A DNA stretch of 64,000 bases from Gemmatimonadota bacterium (GCA_003169895.1 PNAE01000007.1:337603-401602); one strand, 5' to 3'. Positions 1 to 7,692 are shown, counted from the first letter of the stretch. Made by a program: numbers and translations. The notes: a model not told the origin generated them from the letters alone.

Positions 1-203
1 GTATCGAACGGCAGCGTTCCGCGCGGGCTCACCCGCAGCTGGTACCCGCGGCTCACCAGCAGGCGCCCGAACGATCGCTCGATGCCGCCGCTTAGCAGCA
101 CCATGTCGAGCAGCAGCGCCGTCGCAATGGCGACGCCGAGCAGCGACAGCGCGGTTCGCACTCGATGGCGCAGGAGGTCCCGCACGGCCCGGCGCCAGCT
201 CAT
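1..203 (-). CDS. FtsX/MacB-type ABC transporter permease, N-terminal part (cut by window edge)
   Basis: The frame is open to the left edge, so only the first 67 codons are visible. They read MSWRRAVRDLLRHRVRTALS, then a hydrophobic helix and a short periplasmic start. This N-terminal arrangement, a basic cytoplasmic lead and then one transmembrane helix, is typical of MacB/LolCE-type permeases. Its ATG overlaps the stop of the upstream permease by four bases (ATGA), so the two are translationally coupled and probably form a heteromeric permease pair. The ATPase partner is not in the window and may lie to the left. The substrate cannot be told. Confidence 0.75.
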   Translation of the reverse strand, partial: MSWRRAVRDLLRHRVRTALSLLGVAIATALLLDMVLLSGGIERSFGRLLVSRGYQLRVSPRGTLPFD

Positions 204-1078
204 GCCGCGCGGCTCCACAGTTCGACCGGGGCGGTACGTACCATGCGCCAGGCAGCGAGGGCGCCCGCGGCGAGTCCGAGCAGTACCGACAGCGCCAGCG
301 CAAACAGCATCGTCGTCGACGTGAGTTGTGAGAAGATCAGGGACGTCTCGAACGCCCGCTGGTAGTACGCGTTGACTGCCGCGCTTGCCGCCACCGCGAT
401 GCCGGCGCCGATCATGGAACCGGCAAGGGCGATGATCGCGGCCTCGAACACCAGTGCGATGAATACGGTCCGGCGTGAGATACCGGTGAACCTGAGCATC
501 GCGACGTCACGCCGGCGCTCCTCGACCTTGAGCAGCATCAGGCACAGCAGGAAGACGGTGCTCGCCAGCACCGAGATGACGGCGATGGCGCGATGGAACC
601 GGCTGACCACCACGAATGTCATCGAAGACTGCGAGGCGATCGCGCGCGACGGTGAGACATCATAGCCGAACGCGGTGCGGTTGAGCCTCGTCGCCGCGGT
701 GTCGGGGTCGATTCCCGGTCGGAGCACGATGCCGATGCGATCGACTCGATCGGGCTGGCGCACCAGCGTCGCAAGATCCGAAAGATGCAGGCGGACCTGG
801 TAATCGCGGCGCATGATGCTCGACGGATCGGGCAGCGGCTCGTAGACCGCCACAATCAATGCCATACGCCACCCGGCCGCCTCGGCGGATGACACCTGGA
901 CCGTGTCACCCACGCGTAACCGCGCGGCTTCGGCGAAGCGGCGCTGGACGGCAATGCCGATCGTCGAGTCAGGCGCTGGCGGCCGCAGCTGCGCGAAAGC
1001 CCTCGCCGGCACCAGGCAAGTTGCCGACAGCGTGATTCCGATCGCCACGAGAAATGGCGGCTTCACCGTCCGTTTCAC
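200..1078 (-). CDS. FtsX-type ABC transporter permease subunit
   Basis: The protein has 292 residues. An N-terminal signal-anchor-like helix precedes a periplasmic domain of about 130 residues and three C-terminal hydrophobic helices. The segment KVEERRRDVAMLRFTGISRR is the cytoplasmic loop typical of the FtsX core of MacB/LolC permeases (EERRREIAILRAIG-like). The permease family usually exports lipids, lipoproteins or peptides across the envelope. The protein is shorter than a standard permease of about 400 residues because the periplasmic domain is small. It starts four bases after the outer-membrane barrel gene and overlaps the next permease by ATGA, which places it in the mntR-mntH operon. 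A link to metal transport is inferred from position only. Confidence 0.75.
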   Translation of the reverse strand: MKRTVKPPFLVAIGITLSATCLVPARAFAQLRPPAPDSTIGIAVQRRFAEAARLRVGDTVQVSSAEAAGWRMALIVAVYEPLPDPSSIMRRDYQVRLHLSDLATLVRQPDRVDRIGIVLRPGIDPDTAATRLNRTAFGYDVSPSRAIASQSSMTFVVVSRFHRAIAVISVLASTVFLLCLMLLKVEERRRDVAMLRFTGISRRTVFIALVFEAAIIALAGSMIGAGIAVAASAAVNAYYQRAFETSLIFSQLTSTTMLFALALSVLLGLAAGALAAWRMVRTAPVELWSRAA

Positions 1079-1082
1079 ACTG

Positions 1083-1859
1083 CTAGTGTCTCACCGCAAA
1101 CCCGAACCCCGCGAAATAGCGGTCTGCCGCATGATTCAGCCCGAAACCAATTCGCGCGTCGACTTGCACGCTGTTGGACAGCAGTATGAGCACGCCCGAG
1201 TTCGCATAGTGCTCCGCTCGAGCACCGCTGCCGCCGTTGACCGGCTGCACGGTGAAACCCTCGCCGTAGAGTTGCACTCGCGACGCCGCCTGGTATTGGA
1301 CCGACAATGAACCGACTGCCTGGACGTGATCGTCAGCGGTCCGGGTGCCGAATGCCTCGATCCCGGCCGACCACGGACCGCGCGTCTCCCAACCCAGCAG
1401 GAGGGCACCACCGGGCAGCGTGCGGTGCGCCGAAATCAGGTCGCTACCAGTCGACAGGTTGATCTTCAGTTCAAACGACGTGGCAGGTATCCCCCCGTGC
1501 TGCGCCGTCGCGCTGATCTTGGTGGCCACGTAGGTGTCATCGAACCCGTGAACCGACGGGACGCCGGGCCCATCCGGCCGCACCACGAGGAAGTTCTCGC
1601 CAAGTCGGACCTCTACGCGTGGCGTCACGCCGAATCGTACCAGCGCTTCCGGCAGCGAATGCGAATGCGCCGCATCGGTCCCGCGCCCCTGCTGGTAGGT
1701 GTAGCCGCTTTCGAACTGGATGTGTCCGTGAGGCACGGTATGCACGCCGTCAGTGAAGTCCGGTCGATCGGTGTCGATCGGAGGAAGTGAATCCGGCTTC
1801 TGCGCCCCAGCCGCCGGGGCGACCAGGAGCAATAGGCCGAGCGCGGCCGGCACCATCAT
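1083..1859 (-). CDS. outer-membrane beta-barrel protein (Phenol_MetA_deg-like transporter)
   Basis: The preferred start is the ATG at 1859, giving MMVPAALGLLLLVAPAAGAQ, a clear signal peptide ending in an AQ cleavage site. This start overlaps the mntH stop as ATGA; a longer reading frame from 1895 would place 12 residues before the signal sequence. The mature part opens with DTDRPDFTDGVHTVPHGHIQ, typical of the MetA-pathway/transporter family of barrels. It continues as alternating amphipathic strands and ends in an aromatic-rich strand. The function is likely passage or binding of a small solute at the outer membrane. Tight coupling to mntH and the Mn regulator suggests a role in metal uptake; this is inferred, not known for the family. 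Confidence 0.7.
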   Translation of the reverse strand: MMVPAALGLLLLVAPAAGAQKPDSLPPIDTDRPDFTDGVHTVPHGHIQFESGYTYQQGRGTDAAHSHSLPEALVRFGVTPRVEVRLGENFLVVRPDGPGVPSVHGFDDTYVATKISATAQHGGIPATSFELKINLSTGSDLISAHRTLPGGALLLGWETRGPWSAGIEAFGTRTADDHVQAVGSLSVQYQAASRVQLYGEGFTVQPVNGGSGARAEHYANSGVLILLSNSVQVDARIGFGLNHAADRYFAGFGFAVRH

Positions 1860-3256
1860 GCGAGCAGCTGCTTTGCCATCCCGACCAGGAGCCATCCATT
1901 GAGCGCCGCGATGGCAATCGCGGTGGTCCAGGCGAGCACCACGGTCACCGGGCGATTGGCGAACTCACCCATCTTCGCCTTCGACGAGGTGAACAGAACC
2001 AGCGGTACCACCGCGAACGACAGTTGCAGCGCGAGGATGACCTGGCTCAGGATGATCAGCGCGCCGATGCCGTGCTCGCCGGACACGGCAGTGACGATGA
2101 CCGCGGGGATGATCGCCAGGAGCCGGGTGATCATCCGCCGCAACCACGGGGGGAGCGAGATGTCGAGGAACCCCTCCATCACGATCTGGCCGGCCAGCGT
2201 TCCAGTGATCGTCGAGTTCTGCCCGGAAGCTAGCAATGCGATGGCGAACAGCAGGCTGGCGAGCGACGTGCCGAGCAGCGGCGAGAGGAGCTTGTACGCG
2301 TCGCCGATATCTGCGACCGACTCATGACCGGTGCCATGGAAGGTCGCCGAAGCCATCACCAGGATTGCGCCATTGATCACGAAGGCGATGGACAGCGCCG
2401 CGGTGGAGTCGATCGTGGCATGGCGAATCGCCAAGCGCTTCGACGGCGCGTCCTCGCCCACGTTCCGCGTCTGCACGATCGCCGAGTGCAGATAGAGATT
2501 GTGCGGCATCACCGTCGCCCCGATAATGCCGATCGCGATGTACAGCATGCTGGGGTCGGTGATGATCTGCGTCGAGGGAACCAGCCCGCTCATGATACCG
2601 GCGAACGCCGGCCGTGAGAACACGATTTCGGCCGCGAAACAGAGGCCGATCGTGATGATCAAGGCGACGATGAACGCTTCGAGTCGCCGGAATCCCTTCT
2701 GCTGCAGGACGAGGATCAGCAGAACGTCCAGCGATGTCGCCACCACGCCCCAGATGAGTGGAACGCCGAAAAGCAGCTGCAGTGCGATCGCGGAACCGAT
2801 CACCTCGGCCAGGTCGCATGCGGCGATGGCGATCTCGCAGCCCACCCAGAGCGCAAATGAAGTCGGGCGCGAGTAGTGGTCGCGGCACGCCTGGGCGAGG
2901 TCGCGCCCGGTGACGATGCCGAGCTTGAGCGCCAACGCCTGGAGCAGCATCGCCATGAGGTTCGACAGCAGGATCACGCTGATCAGCGTGTAGCCGAATC
3001 GCGCGCCACCCGCGAGATCGGTGGCCCAGTTGCCCGGATCCATATAGCCGACCGCGACCATGTAGCCCGGACCGGCAAACGCCAGTGCCGTGCGCCACCA
3101 CGACCCGCCGGGTGGCACGTTGATGCTGCGGAACGATTCCGGGAGCGATGGCCGTCGGCGTGGCGAATGCCAGCCGTTGGCCAGCGCGTCCCGGTCGCTG
3201 AGACCGGGCCCGTCAGCAGCGGGCCGCTCGATTGGCGGAGTCGACGCCGAATCCAT
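1856..3256 (-). CDS. mntH: NRAMP-family divalent metal (Mn2+/Fe2+) transporter MntH
   Basis: This 466-residue integral membrane protein has about 11 hydrophobic helices. The NRAMP signature is visible: YMDPGNWATD in helix 1, which carries the metal-binding Asp and Asn, and GATVMPHNLYLHS in helix 6, with the conserved MPHN. The family imports Mn2+ or Fe2+ with protons across the cytoplasmic membrane. The N-terminus has about 45 extra polar residues before the first helix. The start codon overlaps the stop of the upstream DtxR-type regulator as TGATG, and the stop overlaps the outer-membrane barrel gene as ATGA. This supports a manganese-responsive operon. Confidence 0.93.
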   Translation of the reverse strand: MDSASTPPIERPAADGPGLSDRDALANGWHSPRRRPSLPESFRSINVPPGGSWWRTALAFAGPGYMVAVGYMDPGNWATDLAGGARFGYTLISVILLSNLMAMLLQALALKLGIVTGRDLAQACRDHYSRPTSFALWVGCEIAIAACDLAEVIGSAIALQLLFGVPLIWGVVATSLDVLLILVLQQKGFRRLEAFIVALIITIGLCFAAEIVFSRPAFAGIMSGLVPSTQIITDPSMLYIAIGIIGATVMPHNLYLHSAIVQTRNVGEDAPSKRLAIRHATIDSTAALSIAFVINGAILVMASATFHGTGHESVADIGDAYKLLSPLLGTSLASLLFAIALLASGQNSTITGTLAGQIVMEGFLDISLPPWLRRMITRLLAIIPAVIVTAVSGEHGIGALIILSQVILALQLSFAVVPLVLFTSSKAKMGEFANRPVTVVLAWTTAIAIAALNGWLLVGMAKQLLA

Positions 3257-3933
3257 CAGACTTGCCTGGTGCAGAGGAGTTGGAGCGCGAGATCCCGACC
3301 GATGACCCGTCGCGTCCCATCCAGCGACACCGTTACTGGTCCGTTGAACGGCTGCTGATCGAGCACCGTGATACGCACACCGGGCACCAGCCCCGCGTCG
3401 GCGAGCCAGCGCAGGCGGTCGGCTGCACCGGTGCCCACCCGCGCGATGTTGACCGTTTCGCCCACGGCGATCGCGGGGAGCGGCGTGGTGGTGACATCGA
3501 CGATGTGGCCGTCCAACGCCGGGATCGGATCGCCGTGGGGATCGAAGTGCGGGTCGCCGAGCGCGCGCGACATCCGCTCGATCAGGTCGTCGGACACGGC
3601 ATGTTCCAGCTTCTCCGCCTCGTCATGCACGTTGTCCCAGGTGTACCCGAGACACGAAACGAGGTAGGTCTCCATGATCCGGTGGCGCCGGAGAATGCGG
3701 AGCGCGGCGCGACGGCCACGATGGGTGAGCCTGACGCCCTTGTAGGGGAGGTGTTCGACCAGGGCGGCTTCCGCGAGCCGCTTGACCATGCCGCTCACCG
3801 ATGGGGCGGCAAGAACGAGCGCGTCGGCAATCGCCGTCGTGGTCGCGGATTCACCCGTCTCGGTCAGGTGGTAGATGACCTTGAGATAGTCTTCGACCGA
3901 CCGCGAGAGGTGGCTGGCGAGTGATTTAGTCAC
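3256..3933 (-). CDS. mntR: DtxR/MntR-family metal-dependent transcriptional regulator
   Basis: The protein has 225 residues: an N-terminal winged helix (SRSVEDYLKVIYHL, then ATTTAIADALVLAAPSVSGM), a dimerisation and metal-binding domain with HDEAEKLEHAVSDDLIERM, and a C-terminal SH3-like FeoA domain from about residue 145. The three-domain layout is that of DtxR/IdeR/MntR repressors, which bind DNA when loaded with Fe2+ or Mn2+. The GTG at 3933 is preferred because the reading frame begins directly with the conserved N-terminus and a -10 element lies five bases upstream. It is the first gene of the operon and probably represses itself and mntH. Confidence 0.9.
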   Translation of the reverse strand: MTKSLASHLSRSVEDYLKVIYHLTETGESATTTAIADALVLAAPSVSGMVKRLAEAALVEHLPYKGVRLTHRGRRAALRILRRHRIMETYLVSCLGYTWDNVHDEAEKLEHAVSDDLIERMSRALGDPHFDPHGDPIPALDGHIVDVTTTPLPAIAVGETVNIARVGTGAADRLRWLADAGLVPGVRITVLDQQPFNGPVTVSLDGTRRVIGRDLALQLLCTRQV

Positions 3934-3973
3934 GACTAACTATAAACATTTGCTCCAGTTAGGTCAACTGGAG
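3926..3973 (-). promoter_or_regulatory. mntR-mntH promoter with overlapping DtxR-type operator
   Basis: On the minus strand TTGACC (3967-3962) and TATAGT (3944-3939) stand 17 bases apart. The -10 box ends five bases before the GTG start, so the mRNA is probably leaderless. The palindrome TTAGTCACGACTAA (3926-3939) has perfect 6-bp arms, TTAGTC and GACTAA, and covers the start codon and the expected transcription start; its outer TTAG/CTAA resembles DtxR-family boxes. A second inverted repeat, CTCCAGTT/AACTGGAG with a 5-base spacer (3953-3973), overlaps the -35 region. Confidence 0.6.
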
Positions 3974-3984
3974 TGTGTACTAAT

Positions 3985-4035
3985 CGCACCGGGAGTATGT
4001 ACTTCGCGCACCAGGAGTATGTACTTCGCGCACAG
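3985..4035. repeat. two tandem copies of a 20-bp repeat (22-bp period)
   Basis: GGAGTATGTACTTCGCGCAC occurs at 3992-4011 and again at 4014-4033, separated by two bases, so the unit repeats with a 22-bp period. The same 20-mer recurs at 8592-8611 and, inverted, at 8560-8579. Both locations lie about 12-20 bp past the stop codon of paralogous lipoprotein genes. The copies could mark the end of a mobile unit. Confidence 0.85.
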
Positions 4036-4045
4036 GGGGGGGCGC

Positions 4046-4414
4046 TCAACTGCTCGGTCCGCCGTAGTGTGCCGCAAATTCGAGCCCGATAAAAAGCACA
4101 ATCCCGAACACGACGGCGAAAACGCTGACCAGCGAGGGAAACGTTCGGGTCTTTGGCCTGGTAATCTCTTCCAGCGCGTATGCCACTCGCTTGCAGCAGA
4201 GCGACGGTTCATGCCACGGAACTCCCGAGACAGAGTCGTGAGTAAATCGTACTGAGTCGAGTTGAACCTTCGCCCCGCGATAGTAAAACTCTACCAGGTC
4301 ATTCGGTTGGAGCTTCGGACGGGCCGACTCGTCGATTACGCGCGTACCACCGCACCCAACGATTACGACGAGGAAGCCGACAGCCAGCGCGCGCCGCGCC
4401 GGGGGGTGCTTCAC
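4046..4414 (-). CDS. small lipoprotein with C-terminal membrane helix (transposon passenger, copy 1)
   Basis: The protein has 122 residues. The N-terminus has a lipoprotein-type signal (LAVGFLVVIVGCGG, with a lipobox-like VGC). A short polar domain contains DSVSGVPWHEPSLCCKRVAY, and a C-terminal hydrophobic helix (SVFAVVFGIVLFIGL) precedes the end. I recognise no named family. A clear paralogue sits at 8631-8966 with the same DSVSG-PWHEPSLCCKRVAYALE core. The ATG overlaps the transposase stop by four bases (ATGA), so it is co-translated with the transposase. The two vicinal cysteines could be redox-active or metal-binding; that is a guess. Confidence 0.6.
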   Translation of the reverse strand: MKHPPARRALAVGFLVVIVGCGGTRVIDESARPKLQPNDLVEFYYRGAKVQLDSVRFTHDSVSGVPWHEPSLCCKRVAYALEEITRPKTRTFPSLVSVFAVVFGIVLFIGLEFAAHYGGPSS

Positions 4415-5403
4415 TTCGCCACCGCTGACCTGTACCGCAACCGCTTGCCTTCGCCGCCCTGAATCGCTGCCACCGTGCGCTCCCCGTCTTCCATCTTCCG
4501 CGTGTTGTGCTTGAACGCGACTTCCGCAACATAGCGGTGCAGGTGCTTCGGGCTGACCGCGTGGTGCGTCCCGTACATCTGGCGTTTCAACCGCGAGAAG
4601 AACGACTCGGCGGTATTGATGTGCGCGTCGCCGCGCACGTACTCAAACGCACCGTGGCAGACCGTCTGATGATCGTCGAATGGCCGTCCCACCTTGGTGT
4701 ACAGCGGGGACTCGTCGGTCATCAGCGTGGCCGACCGCTCGACCGATGCCAGGATGATCTGACGGACATTCGCTGCTGTTACGGTCGGAACGACCATCGC
4801 TCGCACGTCACCGCCACGCGCCAGCACCGCGAGAACCGGGATTTTCTCCTTGTACCGGCGCGGGAGACGGCCCTTCGCCCCGGCATCTCGGAGCGCGCGA
4901 CGCTCGCCCCGTGAGCGACGCGGGGGCGTGCCGCCGACGTACGTCTCATCAACCTCGACCGTCCCCGTCAGCTTCGACTCTGGTGCGGCATCCGGCGTCA
5001 TGGCGTACCGGATACGGTGCATGAGGAAAAGGGCCGACTTGTAGCTCAGGCCGGTCTGCCGTTTGATCTGGAGGGCCGCGACGCCCTTCTTGCTCGCACA
5101 GGCCGCCCAGAACGCATAGCACCAATGGCGCAGCGGAATCTTGCTGTCCCCGAAGATCGTCCCGATGCGGACGGTGAACTGCTGCTTGCATCCATGGCAG
5201 CGCCACAGGTAGCGCGGGCCGCGCTGGCCGTCCTTCCCAAGGACCATCTTCACGTCCAGGTCCCCGCAGCGCGGGCAACCCGGCGTGGAGCCCCACCGCT
5301 GGCGCTCGATGAAGGCCACGGCGGCATCCTCGCTGGCACAGGCCACTGGCAGCTCGGCCACAATGGGCGACTTGTCTTGGGCGTTCTTTGGCGTCTTGGT
5401 CAT
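4411..5403 (-). CDS. IS1595-family (ISXO2-like) transposase
   Basis: The protein has 330 residues from the ATG at 5403. The N-terminal zinc ribbon has CPRCGDLD and later WRCHGCKQQF (CxxC pairs). The DDE-type ISXO2 catalytic domain follows, with EVDETYVGG, LMTDESPLYTKVG and HINTAESFFSRLKRQMYGTHH giving the Asp/Asp/(Asn)Glu-like acidic positions. The domain order and length fit IS1595-family transposases. A longer frame from 5445 exists, but a perfect TATAAT box lies inside that extension, so 5403 is favoured. It runs head-to-tail into the coupled lipoprotein gene. The protein looks intact, so the element may still move. Confidence 0.9.
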   Translation of the reverse strand: MTKTPKNAQDKSPIVAELPVACASEDAAVAFIERQRWGSTPGCPRCGDLDVKMVLGKDGQRGPRYLWRCHGCKQQFTVRIGTIFGDSKIPLRHWCYAFWAACASKKGVAALQIKRQTGLSYKSALFLMHRIRYAMTPDAAPESKLTGTVEVDETYVGGTPPRRSRGERRALRDAGAKGRLPRRYKEKIPVLAVLARGGDVRAMVVPTVTAANVRQIILASVERSATLMTDESPLYTKVGRPFDDHQTVCHGAFEYVRGDAHINTAESFFSRLKRQMYGTHHAVSPKHLHRYVAEVAFKHNTRKMEDGERTVAAIQGGEGKRLRYRSAVAK

Positions 5404-5438
5404 GGAATAATTATACATAACGCACAGACGTTTGTCAA
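5401..5438 (-). promoter_or_regulatory. consensus sigma-70-type promoter of the transposase, leaderless
   Basis: On the minus strand TTGACA (5438-5433) and TATAAT (5415-5410) are separated by exactly 17 bases. The ATG at 5403 begins six bases after the -10 box, so transcription should start at or next to the start codon. No Shine-Dalgarno sequence is present. Confidence 0.75.
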
Positions 5439-5482
5439 GGTACATTGCCTTCGCAAATCGTCAACCCTAACTCGGGGGTGGG

Positions 5483-6226
5483 GTGCCGACGACGATACCG
5501 CACGTTCCACTTGGAACCGGGATTTACTATCCGGCTGAAGCGGCACGGCTCATACACCTTCACCCATCGCGACTGCGCCGGTGGGTGCGTGGATACACAT
5601 ACTGGAGCCATCAGCGGCGAACCGACCAGCGGCATCGCCTACCCCCGGTCCTCGTTACGGTCGGCACAAGTGATCTTCCTGTCATCGACCGAACCGCGGC
5701 CCTCAGCTTCCTTGAGCTCATGGAATTGCGAGTCGTTGCCAGTTTGGTCGATGAGCATGAAATCCCGCTTCAGACGGTCCGGCGTGCGGCCGACGCAGCG
5801 AAGCGATTGTTTGAAACGAAATACCCATTCGCATCGCGTCGGATCTGGGTAGAGCGTCGTCGCATTTTTGCGTCGCTCTCCCGCACGGACCAGGAGGAAA
5901 TCGCCGAAATCACCCGCCATGCAAATGGTCAACTTGGGTGGTCGACCATCTTGCAGCCGCTTCTACGTGACGTTGAATTTGACGTTGCGACGTTTCTCAC
6001 GAAGCGGTGGTGGCCGCTTGGACCATCCGAGCCGATTGTACTCGATCCGGCAATCTGTTTTGGCGCTCCCTGTGTCAACGGAACACGAGTGCGGACTGTC
6101 GTCGTCGCTGGCATGGTCGCGGCTTCCTCTGTCACGGAGGCGGCAGAGGCTTACGATATTAGCCGTGAGGCTGTCGCCGCCGCGTGCCGGTTTGAGGTCG
6201 AGCTGCACCGCCACGCCAGCATGTGA
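5483..6226 (+). CDS. DUF433-domain antitoxin with N-terminal HTH-like region
   Basis: The protein has 247 residues. The N-terminal GTGIYYPAEAARLIHLHP followed by RLRRWVRGYTYW resembles the MerR-like DNA-binding part of full-length DUF433 antitoxins. The C-terminus carries DUF433 itself (ICFGAPCVNGTRVRTVVVAG, then TEAAEAYDISREAVAAACRF). The DUF433 family pairs with PIN-like toxins and neutralises them while repressing the operon. Here the stop overlaps the start of a PIN-like toxin gene (GTGA). The start is GTG at 5483, directly after a G-rich stretch (GGGGGTGGG). Base composition looks less GC-rich than the flanking core genes, consistent with acquisition. Confidence 0.82.
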   Translation: MPTTIPHVPLGTGIYYPAEAARLIHLHPSRLRRWVRGYTYWSHQRRTDQRHRLPPVLVTVGTSDLPVIDRTAALSFLELMELRVVASLVDEHEIPLQTVRRAADAAKRLFETKYPFASRRIWVERRRIFASLSRTDQEEIAEITRHANGQLGWSTILQPLLRDVEFDVATFLTKRWWPLGPSEPIVLDPAICFGAPCVNGTRVRTVVVAGMVAASSVTEAAEAYDISREAVAAACRFEVELHRHASM

Positions 6227-6627
6227 CATTCTTCTTCGATGAGCAGCTACCACCGGCAATCGTCACTGCACTCGGTGAAACTGAACAAGCAGCCAAGCAC
6301 GTCGTTCACGAGGGATTGCGCGGCAAGAGCGATGAGGAAGTGATTCAATACGCTGGGGCACGCGGCTGGTTTTTCGTGACATCGAACACTGACATTCTTA
6401 GAAAGCCGCAGGAGCGGGCGGCAATCATACAGCACGGAGTTGGGGCATTCTTTTTTACCGGTCGGGCGAATCGCGATCGCTTCGATTGGCTGCAACTAAT
6501 CGTGAATCGCTGGAAGGACATGCAAGCGTTCGCCGAAAGCACTCCCAAGCCGTTCACCGCCCAAGTGCCTGACCGCGGTGCAATCAAGCTGATCAGCAAC
6601 CGGAGGATCAGACGGCCGCGAAGCTAA
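6223..6627 (+). CDS. PIN-like toxin (VapC45/DUF5615-like)
   Basis: The protein has 134 residues and begins TFFFDEQLPPAIVTALGE, the start of a PIN-like ribonuclease fold with an early acidic residue. Further acidic positions lie at KSDEEVIQYAGARGWFFVTS and NTDIL. GVGAFFFTG near residue 75 is typical of the VapC45-like clade. The predicted role is an RNA-cleaving toxin held in check by the coupled DUF433 protein. It starts with GTG inside the antitoxin stop. It ends one base before the stop of the small convergent gene at 6628. Confidence 0.75.
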   Translation: MTFFFDEQLPPAIVTALGETEQAAKHVVHEGLRGKSDEEVIQYAGARGWFFVTSNTDILRKPQERAAIIQHGVGAFFFTGRANRDRFDWLQLIVNRWKDMQAFAESTPKPFTAQVPDRGAIKLISNRRIRRPRS

Positions 6628-6759
6628 TCATGCGCGGCGTTGCGGCGGCGGTTTCCTGACTGCCTTCCCAACCGCCTTCTCCCACGGCCCTTCCAGCTTC
6701 AGTGTCTCAGCCTTCGGCCCCCGTTTCTTGGGGGCTGATTTCTTTGTCTTCTTCTTCAC
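6628..6759 (-). CDS. 43-residue basic protein, translationally coupled to the wHTH-like gene
   Basis: The frame runs from GTG (6759-6757) to TGA (6630-6628). The sequence is lysine-rich and begins VKKKTKKSAPKKRGPKAETL, with KLEGPWEKAVGKAVRK after it. The G-P-K-x-E-T-L-K-L-E-G-x-W-E pattern recalls a family of tiny conserved proteins often seen beside mobile genes; I know of no function. The GTG overlaps the stop of the upstream gene (GTGA), which supports real translation. The C-terminal end nearly touches the toxin gene on the other strand. Confidence 0.6.
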   Translation of the reverse strand: MKKKTKKSAPKKRGPKAETLKLEGPWEKAVGKAVRKPPPQRRA

Positions 6760-7595
6760 GGCTCCGGTTCCACCTTCGGCACTATTGGATCGCGCACGAG
6801 CGCCTTCCGCAATGCCTTCAGATTCGCATCGAGGAATGCCACCATGTGGTCGTAGTCTTCGCCAGAAATCGGTCGTGGCATCCGCAGGGTCGCTGTTCCA
6901 CCTCCGATCAGCGGCACCGGAAGATCGAACGGCTGAGCGTCTGGCTGACCAACTGCGGCCATGGGTTTCTCCTTGATAGGAGGTGGCGTCCGGTGACCTT
7001 CGCCCGCGTTCCCTTCGGGTTGGGTCGAAGCCGTGAACTCGCCACTCTCAGCAACAAGTATAGCCGAAAGTCCGGGCTTGGCAAACTCCATCGTTGCCCG
7101 GAAGTCCTTGATAAACCCCTTGACTGAGTCTGGGTTGAACTCATGCTCCCGCAAAAGGTCATACTCTAAAGTATTGTCAGAAGGTAGCTTACCGCCGTAC
7201 TTGGTCCAAAGTGCGGCATACAGCTTGGGCCTGATGGCCGCAGCCCGAAGGGCTGCATTGCGTTCTTCGGCGCGTTCATCTGGCGCCAGGGCGATAGTCT
7301 TCCCGGCTTCCGAGAGCTTGACCCGGCGACCAGAGCCTGAACCTGACTGTATCAACAGGCCGAAATGGATCAACGCGGCGAGAGCCCGCAGCCCAGTGCT
7401 CCCGGTCGGCGTAAACCCCAGCGTCTTGATTGCCACGTCGGCGGGTACATCAACAAACCCCTCGACCGCATTGAAGATCTTGGCCTTTTCGACCGCCTCC
7501 TTGAGCCCGAAGGACGGATAGGCCGGGCTCCTATTCCTTGCCTTCTTGTCAGGCGTCTCACCTGCCGCCTTCAAACCATCCACTGCATCAGCCAT
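6756..7595 (-). CDS. hypothetical protein with winged-helix-like N-terminal domain (DUF5343-like)
   Basis: From the ATG at 7595, preceded by GGGGGCGCC, the protein has 279 residues. Residues about 25-110 read PSFGLKEAVEKAKIFNAV and later GSTGLRALAALIHFGLL and VKLSEAGKTIAL. This pattern matches the DUF5343-type winged-helix fold seen in some regulators and phage-linked proteins. The C-terminal half is polar, with a Pro-rich linker (HRTPPPIKEKP) and a final helix. It is coupled to a 43-residue basic protein. A DNA-binding role is inferred from fold resemblance only. Confidence 0.55.
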   Translation of the reverse strand: MADAVDGLKAAGETPDKKARNRSPAYPSFGLKEAVEKAKIFNAVEGFVDVPADVAIKTLGFTPTGSTGLRALAALIHFGLLIQSGSGSGRRVKLSEAGKTIALAPDERAEERNAALRAAAIRPKLYAALWTKYGGKLPSDNTLEYDLLREHEFNPDSVKGFIKDFRATMEFAKPGLSAILVAESGEFTASTQPEGNAGEGHRTPPPIKEKPMAAVGQPDAQPFDLPVPLIGGGTATLRMPRPISGEDYDHMVAFLDANLKALRKALVRDPIVPKVEPEP

Positions 7596-7692
7596 GGCGC
7601 CCCCGTTAATTGCTAGCATCACTCACCGACAATGAGTATCGCCATATATCGGCTTTACCGCAAGGTCGCTGTCACGGCTTGCGCGGCTTGGG

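Larger units (their letters stand above)
3985..5440 (-). mobile_element. IS1595-like insertion element with lipoprotein passenger gene (ends not defined)
   Basis: The unit comprises a consensus promoter, an ISXO2/IS1595-type transposase, a coupled lipoprotein gene and the 20-bp repeats downstream. I could not find a convincing terminal inverted repeat pair or a target duplication, so the limits given are those of the genes plus repeats. The second lipoprotein copy with the same repeat at 8558-8966 lacks a transposase and could be a decayed relative. Confidence 0.5.

Noticed and set aside
3985-4035. Possible CRISPR array at the tandem repeats
   Set aside because: Only two units with a 2-base gap, no spacers of CRISPR size and no cas genes in the window.
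5437-5460. Right-end inverted repeat of the IS1595-like element matching the 20-bp repeat
   Set aside because: Only short stretches such as TTCGC match; not enough to define an element end.
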